From assembly GCA_024305405.1 (NCBI GenBank), contig JAKNDB010000110.1:62001-126000 (forward strand): a DNA stretch of 64,000 bases. Reading direction: 5' to 3'. The notes under the pieces were generated by a model, which had not been told where the DNA came from, ran no database searches, and saw only the letters and a list, made by a program, of their open reading frames with translations. Source of the DNA: Dirofilaria immitis (taxonomy: Eukaryota; Nematoda; Chromadorea; Rhabditida; Onchocercidae). The position numbers were made by a program, and so were the translations under genes. How positions within the stretch are numbered: the first letter of the stretch is position 1; each line of letters opens with the position of its first letter. Below, piece by piece: positions 57,545 to 64,000 of the stretch.

Positions 57545-60500
57545 TCAGTGATGTATACATTCTTGGTCTTCATTTTCCAGTTCCACTTCCAGATTCATTT
57601 CTCCGAGGTCCATTGTTTTTCGAGCCACAGCTCCATTAGATACATAACGATCTGGGATTCGGATAACCCATTCCCTTTGGCATGGCTGAAAGTAAGGTAT
57701 TTGTACATCTATAAAACTTTAATTATAGTGGATTTTACATTAACCTTATATATTCTTACCAATCAGTGAAATCGCAAGACAGAGGTTATGTCTTTTTGGT
57801 GTCTACAGCATGAAGTTCAATGTTAAGTGCGTTGTTTGATGGCCTTTATAAATGATACCATTTAGCTTTAGTCATTTTTTTAAACATATACTCACATTTA
57901 CATATCGTTGTTGTAATTTCGTTCTAACAGGTAAGTTAAAGGACATGGTTGCAAAATATTTGACGATCGGCTACGAGCTCACAATATTTTTCCAGAAGCT
58001 ACAGCACTGGTTTAGTTAAATCTCAATAGCGAAGGAAGCCTTATGATAGTCAGCAATGAAATATTTATCTTCCAGCATTTTTGGTTCTCGATTTTGCTTC
58101 TCAACCACTGTTTGAATTGTCCCAATATAAGAACCATTTCAAATGCCCTAGTATTTTAGTGCTCGAAAGATTCTAGTTTCATCTACAACTTCTAACAAAG
58201 CTGAAAAAGCATGTCGTATTCTGAAACTGGTTTCTAAATGCAACAGTTTCCTTCAGTGTAAAAAATAACACAGAAACGTTCTACTGGTCATTATTGAGCT
58301 CGGCAGAGTACTGACGTTGTCATCAAATTCAAACCCAAATTAGAGAAACTAAAGCTGCTCGTTGATTTTGTAAAGCTAAGCATCATGTAAGCAAATGATC
58401 TTACAAGGATCATATTTTTCTAGATGTAAGGAAGTGGACTGTAAAAAGAATTTTATTTCGCCTGGGTCCCTTTCATAAGCATCTCGAGAATTTGCAGATT
58501 TAAATGATAGAGATAATCTATCCTTTATCTTCATGAAATCGGTGACCTCACCATTACAGTTTCGGAAAATTTCATTGTTATTACAAATTAGCACGATTGC
58601 TAATAACTCTGATATTACAACTCACATCTTCGTGAGCCTGGAAAAAAAATCAATTCTCCAGAACATTCTCAAACACAGCTTCTCATCAATGCTACCTTTG
58701 ACCCTGTTTATATTTACAAAACAACTCAAATGCATTTATCAATTTAGTTCAATATAATTACTTGACTCGTGCTACGTATGCAGCTTCAGTCGCGAGAGCT
58801 TTCTTTGTGTAAAATGAATCGCAAAATTAGGTCTGCTCTCAGTCAATCATTCAGCGAGCTTCGCAACCAGGCAGATCATTTGACGAAGTTGTTACTGTAG
58901 CGCTTGAAGTGAAAACCCAACAGATCCTCTCGAATTCTACGTTAGTCTTTTCAATTTATAGAAATATAATTCCTAATAATCAATGCCACCTTCTCCAACG
59001 TCTTAACAGATTTCTTTCTGAATAGTGAAAAATTGTTATTATTCCCAGCCTTTAGCAATGAAATCGCAAGGATTGTTTATTATCTTTTCGAGCGTTCTTT
59101 AATATTAGAAAAATGTCCGGCACCTTTTTATTCACTAGGTCCATCGGGTGTTAGTCAAATATAGAATTTACTGGTGCCTGCAGGAGAATTGATGTCGAAC
59201 CAAATTCTGTTCGAGCCGCCAGCAATATCAATTAACAACGCATCAAAGCCTATCCCAACTAATTCGTTCTTGTTCGCAGACTGATTTCTTTGTCTTTCTC
59301 TTCGTTCATTTCTTTTTCAACTCATAGAAAGTATTCGCTCGATCAAAGTATCGAAGTTCTTGTTTTAGTTTTGACACATTTCACCTTAACTGAAATTCAA
59401 GAATTTCACTTTCGCTTATTTCCGGCATGAAGCATACCAAATCATTATCCTTTCATCTAAAATCCAGTAGTGAAGACGAAATCGTGCACATTTCGAAATG
59501 CGTTATCAGAAGGGTAACAACCAAAAAGTCGCAATTCATTTCGCTGCCTATTTTCCATTGGGCATCCAGCAATCAATGATTTCATTGTATTTGAGCAGTT
59601 TTTTTTGAACCTTTTCGGCCACTTTAGCCTACTTCATCAGTTAGATTTCCGTAGTGAGAAACTGAGTAACAGGTTCAATATCCGTCATAAGCTATTCATT
59701 TATATCAAAAAGCATAGTCTTGATTCCAAACCATTTTAGCCATCAAATTAAATTCTTGGATATTATACATTCAGGGAAAGTTTTGGCATGATATGCTAAT
59801 CAATTCATCCCTTGACTTAGTACTTCGGCCATTCCGCATATGGGATCTTTTCGTTTCTTGTACGAATTACAGCCGAATATCAAAATGGTAATGCATTTAA
59901 TAGCTTCTCACATTATTATAACATTATTTTGAGCAGTGATATTCCAAATCATAATACATTCAATCATCTCATACTTCCATTGTTTTTGATATCATTCCTT
60001 TCATTCGATCCATATCGATTTCCGTTAGTATTAATAATCTCTGTGTTGAAGGGACTATCTTATTCTTCACATTCACGGTACTCTTTATATATATCCTAAA
60101 GTTCCCTTACGTTCCAGGCAATCCAATGAGCTATCGTGAGTAAAGAATTCATGGTAGCGATAATTAATAAATTGATGCATGTAACTTTAATCAAACAAGT
60201 TTAAATGTTCTGACCTCATGATCCATTCATTTTCGCAAACTTCATCTACTTCATTCCTTCATATTGCCATTAATTCTCACTTTTTTTTAAGAACATGAAT
60301 GTTTTTTTTAAAAGGTGAATGACACATGCCCTTCCGTAATCGTTACAGTCGTGGTAAATCCGAATTTCGGGATCAATGGTCGATAATTCGTATGAATTTC
60401 CTTGTAAATCAAATTCACCACCACTGTCCGTTTCACACGAATCCATTAAATCATCTGGATTCGGACCTATAAATAAAAGCCTTAAGATGACTAAGTTTAT

Positions 60501-60868
60501 CACTGTTTAACGAATTCTGACAATGAGGCCGAAAGAAAACTCGATATATACTTGTCAAAATCTGTAAAACTTATAACCATTTGAAAAATTTAAAACTGAT
60601 ATTTTATTTATTGTTATAGCCATTTCACAAAAAAAATATTTAAATTTATAATTCACGAAATTCTAATGCAATAGCGAAATGTAATTATATAGGAAGCAAA
60701 AGCTTGATCACCATTATCTTTATCGATCAATTTTACCAGAATATTGGAAGCCGGTTGGGAACCACATAGAAGCCGCCCTTTCACGCGTACGCTCTGCTCG
60801 AGGAATGCATTAGCTGTATGCATCACTGCAATGACAAGATAGGCGCTCAGGGAAGATACTGGCCACAT
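57545..60868 (-). CDS. Transthyretin-like secreted protein, copy B, with a 2.6 kb intron
   Basis: Exons: 60868-60712, 60466-60324 and 57685-57545. It starts MWPVSSLSAYLVIAVMHTAN, a good signal peptide, then VRVKGRLLCGSQPASNILVK, NPDDLMDSCETDSGGEFDLQ, LSTIDPEIRIYHDCND and PCQREWVIRIPDRYVSNGAV, ending in ECIHH and TGA. ATG 60868 is chosen because TTTGCAG, a likely spliced-leader acceptor, lies six bases before it. Unlike copy A the first two parts share one exon. The splice from CND to PC spans 2.6 kb; a TGT|GTCATT donor gives phase 0 but is not a strong site. The last exon could belong to a separate, partly lost copy, but its phase and sequence fit this gene. Confidence 0.85.
57686..60323. other. 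Long intron (or gap) in transthyretin-like copy B
   Basis: Unusually long next to sister-copy introns of a few hundred bases. It is rich in short open patches on both strands, notably 58760-59700, but with many stops. I could not place any of it in a known family; a decayed mobile element is possible. Confidence 0.4.
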
Positions 60869-62434
60869 TTTTTTCTGCAAATTTTGAACGGTATTTCCGA
60901 AAGTTCCATTATCATAGTCTAGCAGATCTCCAGATCATTTTCAACGAAGAGCACGATATCGAAAAGTCTTGGGAAAATCGATAAGTCTATTTTTGGCCGT
61001 TTTATGCTTTGAAGGTACAAAAGCACTCGCAATACTTTCTGTATTGGTGTGTAATGGCTTTTATTATATCACCAATAAATCTTATGCATATTGCAAAAGG
61101 ATGCCTATGGTGAACGCAATTTCTATCAACAAGAAAATCATTGGATCATTTAGACGATGTTCGTTCTAAAGTCCTTGCAACAGCAATTAATCTTTATTTC
61201 TCAAATTTTGCCTTATTATATTGAGAATCTGGGAATTTTATTCAATTTGATCATTCCTTGAAAAGTTATCAGTTTCATAAACTAACAAGAAGTGCTCGAC
61301 AACAACAGCTGCCATTAACAAACATTTGCTGCGCAAAGATTCGTTCTTTGGGAGAGAAAGAGAGGTATTGATAGAGATGGTTAGGTTGCAGGTTAACACA
61401 AATTTCGAATGAAACAGCAAAATGTGCAATATTCATTTTATGTGATTGATTCTACTTTTTTTCTCCAAATATGATAGATTAGCTAAGCTGTGTAAATCTC
61501 GTTAAAAAAAAACCATGAAAAGCAGAAACCTTTTTCATCTGTTTTTCAGAAAAACTTTGTAATTAGCGAAGAAAGTCGAGAAGACGGGAACAATGACAAG
61601 TAATAAAGTTCAAGCATGATAATTATTCATGATATTTGACAGGGCCTACCATATAGTGTTTAACACACTATCACATCATCAAGCTAAAACTTTGACTGCT
61701 GGACAGTGAGATAGTCTAAGTGCACAACTGATCTGTGCATTCATCATGAAAAAGTACATTGGATTGCATCAGGATAGATACGGAAGATAGAATTAAAAGT
61801 ATTGCTGGTCGCTGATAATGATCTTGTAATGATCAAGAGTCACTCAGACTGGCAGCTGTCAATTTCTATCGCTGCATAGCGTTTCCGCTTGTACTCCTGA
61901 CATCCTCAATCTCTTTCGCTGGAATACATCTTATCATAAGATGAGATTTCTGGAATGAAGAAGCTGTGGATAATCAATAATGAAATCAGTTCCTTTTTGT
62001 TGATTATATTAATTAAATATTCAGCGAATAGAAAACTCGACCAATTAATGATGAAAACTTATTTTGGCTTGAGGATGTATTTTGACCATACAGCCATTAA
62101 GGATAAAGAAATATGGTATAATGAATAACTTTCGAAACACTGTTGAGAGATACTACTAAATCATTTCATTCCATACATCAATTGTTGACTTAGCATTGGT
62201 TTTTTCTGATAATTCTGTGATATAGTAGAAAGCAAGCGTTTTGTTAAAATACACATTGAGAGGTAAAAATATCTGCAGAATCTGGTAGAACACTAAATAT
62301 GTTGTTAATGATAATAACAAACAAACGAATTCAGCAGTCTGAATTTTACGATTAATCTCATTTTGAGAAAAAGTGGTTTTTCTAATTTTTCGTGCACACA
62401 GCGTAATTCGTGAATTATGAGTTGCGCTAAAACA
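60869..62434. other. Intergenic between transthyretin-like copies B and C
   Basis: Contains the copy B upstream region and the copy C 3' flank. No other coding or RNA signal seen. Confidence 0.5.
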
Positions 62435-63452
62435 CTATCCGAATAAGTTACAATAAGCAGTCTCGCTTCTCGCCATAAAAATTACTTCAGCATTCAAGAC
62501 ACCAATATTCATGATATGCTGTATATCTCCTTCATTACTTATATATTTCACTGGAATTCTCAGTCTCCATTCACGGTCGCATGGCTGAAAAACAATATTA
62601 GTACAAATAAGCAGGAAATGATTATAATTTACCTCATTCTTTCATGCAATTAATTGTTTGCATAAAAAGTTGGATAAGAGGCCTTCATTTCAAGAAATTT
62701 TTATAAAAGGATACCTGGAAGATCTTTTCATTTAATCAGAGAACGGCCAATCTAATCATTTTGACAAAAATCGTTGTTTAAAGCTGTAGAGACGAAAAAG
62801 ATAAAAAATTTACAATTCCGCCGTCGTTGCATTTATGACGAACGATAAGTACTGGATCAATTGTACTCCATTCACTTTCACTACCACGCACAAAAAGTAT
62901 CCTTTTTGGTCTGTCACATTCGTCGCCATTATATCATCAGGATCCAGTTCTAAATAAATGCTTTTATAACAAATCAAGCAGTGATAGAAATCAGCAATAG
63001 TCATAACCCATGATATGAGATTCTGAAAATAGAATGCCAAATTTATTAATAGATCTTATGGAAGTTTCTTTCAGAATTTTGGAGAATTTCTAAAATTTTG
63101 AAAGATTTAATAACTAGTCTATAGTTTTTCTCATTATTAACATCTTAGAAGATTGCGTAAATTCCTTGCAATACTTTTTTTTAGTACAATAGTACAATAA
63201 TGAAGCAATCGAGATAATCGTTAAAAGTAGCATGAAAGCACACTCCTGGAAGTTTCGAAATGGTTTTGCAAATGACGATTACTGAAACAACGAACTATCG
63301 TGATCGACAAGAATTATCTGATGATCCGGTAAAGGTCTACCCTCACATAATAGAATTCCCTGTACTGCGACACTTTGAACTCGAGATAGCGCAAATAAAG
63401 CATTGGCGGTATTGGACAATATCCAGCATAGCACAAACAATATCCACTTCAT
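62435..63452 (-). CDS. Transthyretin-like secreted protein, copy C (divergent)
   Basis: Exons: 63452-63296, 62949-62814 and 62584-62435. Signal peptide MKWILFVLCWILSNTANA, then SVAVQGILLCEGRPLPDHQI, DPDDIMATNVTDQKGYF, STIDPVLIVRHKCNDGG, PCDREWRLRIPVKYISN and a family-atypical tail ending in NLFG, TAG. Two changes from its sisters are CEGRP for CG(T/S)QP and RHKCND for YHDCND. The middle exon needs one extra T after GYF (plus-strand A5 62892-62896). With it the exon closes in phase 0, as the last exon requires. The chosen ATG (63452) is the one in frame with the signal peptide; an out-of-frame ATG lies eight bases upstream. TTTTTCAAG just before is a possible spliced-leader acceptor. Confidence 0.88.
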
Positions 63453-64000
63453 GTTTCATCCTTGAAAAATGGATGAGTTAGAGACGAATATTTGAAATTG
63501 AAGGAAGAGATGTAATTAATGAGTACTCTTCTCGTTAATTTTTCATATCGGTTTTTAAAATCCCTTAAGAAAGTGTGTTATCCTTCTTAATAATATTCTA
63601 GAGGAATCAGAAAATTAAGATAATCCTCCCTCGTTGAGTCTTATCCAACCCAAAATTGTTATTCATTTCTACGCATAGGATTATGATAAACTGTTTGAAA
63701 TTTGAATTCTTTGACAACTGAAAAAAATCCGTGAAAATTTATAATGCTGTCTGGGTTGCATCAATATTCACTAACAGCTGGATATCCTAGGTTATACCAT
63801 AATAGCTTTATGGTTTTATTCATTAAGATTACTTTCTTCATACAGTACTATCTATCACTCCCTATAATTTATACTGTGCTACTCTCGAGTTCCGTCTTTC
63901 ATGATAGATATTAAGTTCTTCATTCCCGATAATTTTTAGTTTCTTTGCTTCAAACTGAACTTCTATCCTACAAAAATATTCATCCCTTTGATTTCATTTA
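63453..64000. other. Upstream of transthyretin-like copy C, nothing recognised
   Basis: AT-rich sequence to the window edge with no coding or RNA signal that I can support. Confidence 0.5.

Noticed and set aside
58760..59720. Possible retrotransposon polyprotein remnant with short open patches on both strands
   Set aside because: Frames are interrupted by many stops and no diagnostic protease, RT or integrase motif is visible. A repeat-library search would be needed.

Overview
This is nuclear DNA of a nematode, almost certainly a filarial worm or close spirurid relative. It is AT-rich with many short exons, GTTTG/GTTAGT/GTAAG donors and TTTTCAG/TTTTTAG acceptors, likely spliced-leader acceptors a few bases before start codons, (CA)n tracts, and a cluster of transthyretin-like genes, a nematode-expanded secreted family. 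No CRISPR array, bacterial operon, recognisable tRNA/rRNA or intact transposon was seen.

Layout: 1672-5767 (-) FLI1/ERG-type ETS transcription factor, 5' end incomplete; 8876-13802 (-) hormone-sensitive lipase; 15652-29509 (+) ATG2 autophagy lipid-transfer protein; 32277-41712 (-) liprin-alpha (syd-2); 46002-49082 (-) sideroflexin; 51163-53617 (-) GRB2/SEM-5 adaptor; and three transthyretin-like genes, 55254-56375, 57545-60868 and 62435-63452, all (-). The genes do not form a pathway; they are housekeeping, signalling and synaptic genes. From memory, the C. elegans counterparts hosl-1, atg-2, syd-2 and sem-5 are all X-linked, so this is probably a piece of the ancestral nematode X element.

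Exon models were built by hand from protein-family knowledge and checked by intron phase. The most striking result is that six of the nine genes carry single-base losses, mostly in homopolymers: at least twelve, all -1. Each breaks a conserved protein, and adding one base restores both the protein and the phase of the neighbouring exon. Three further junctions have a non-consensus splice dinucleotide. The simplest reading is residual consensus error in the assembly, not pseudogenes. Gene predictors run on this sequence will split or truncate these genes.

I found no convincing new biological system. The best unexplained candidates are a two-exon small gene (45102-45427, -), a 160-codon hydrophobic open frame (49304-49786, -) and two stop-free 3n introns.
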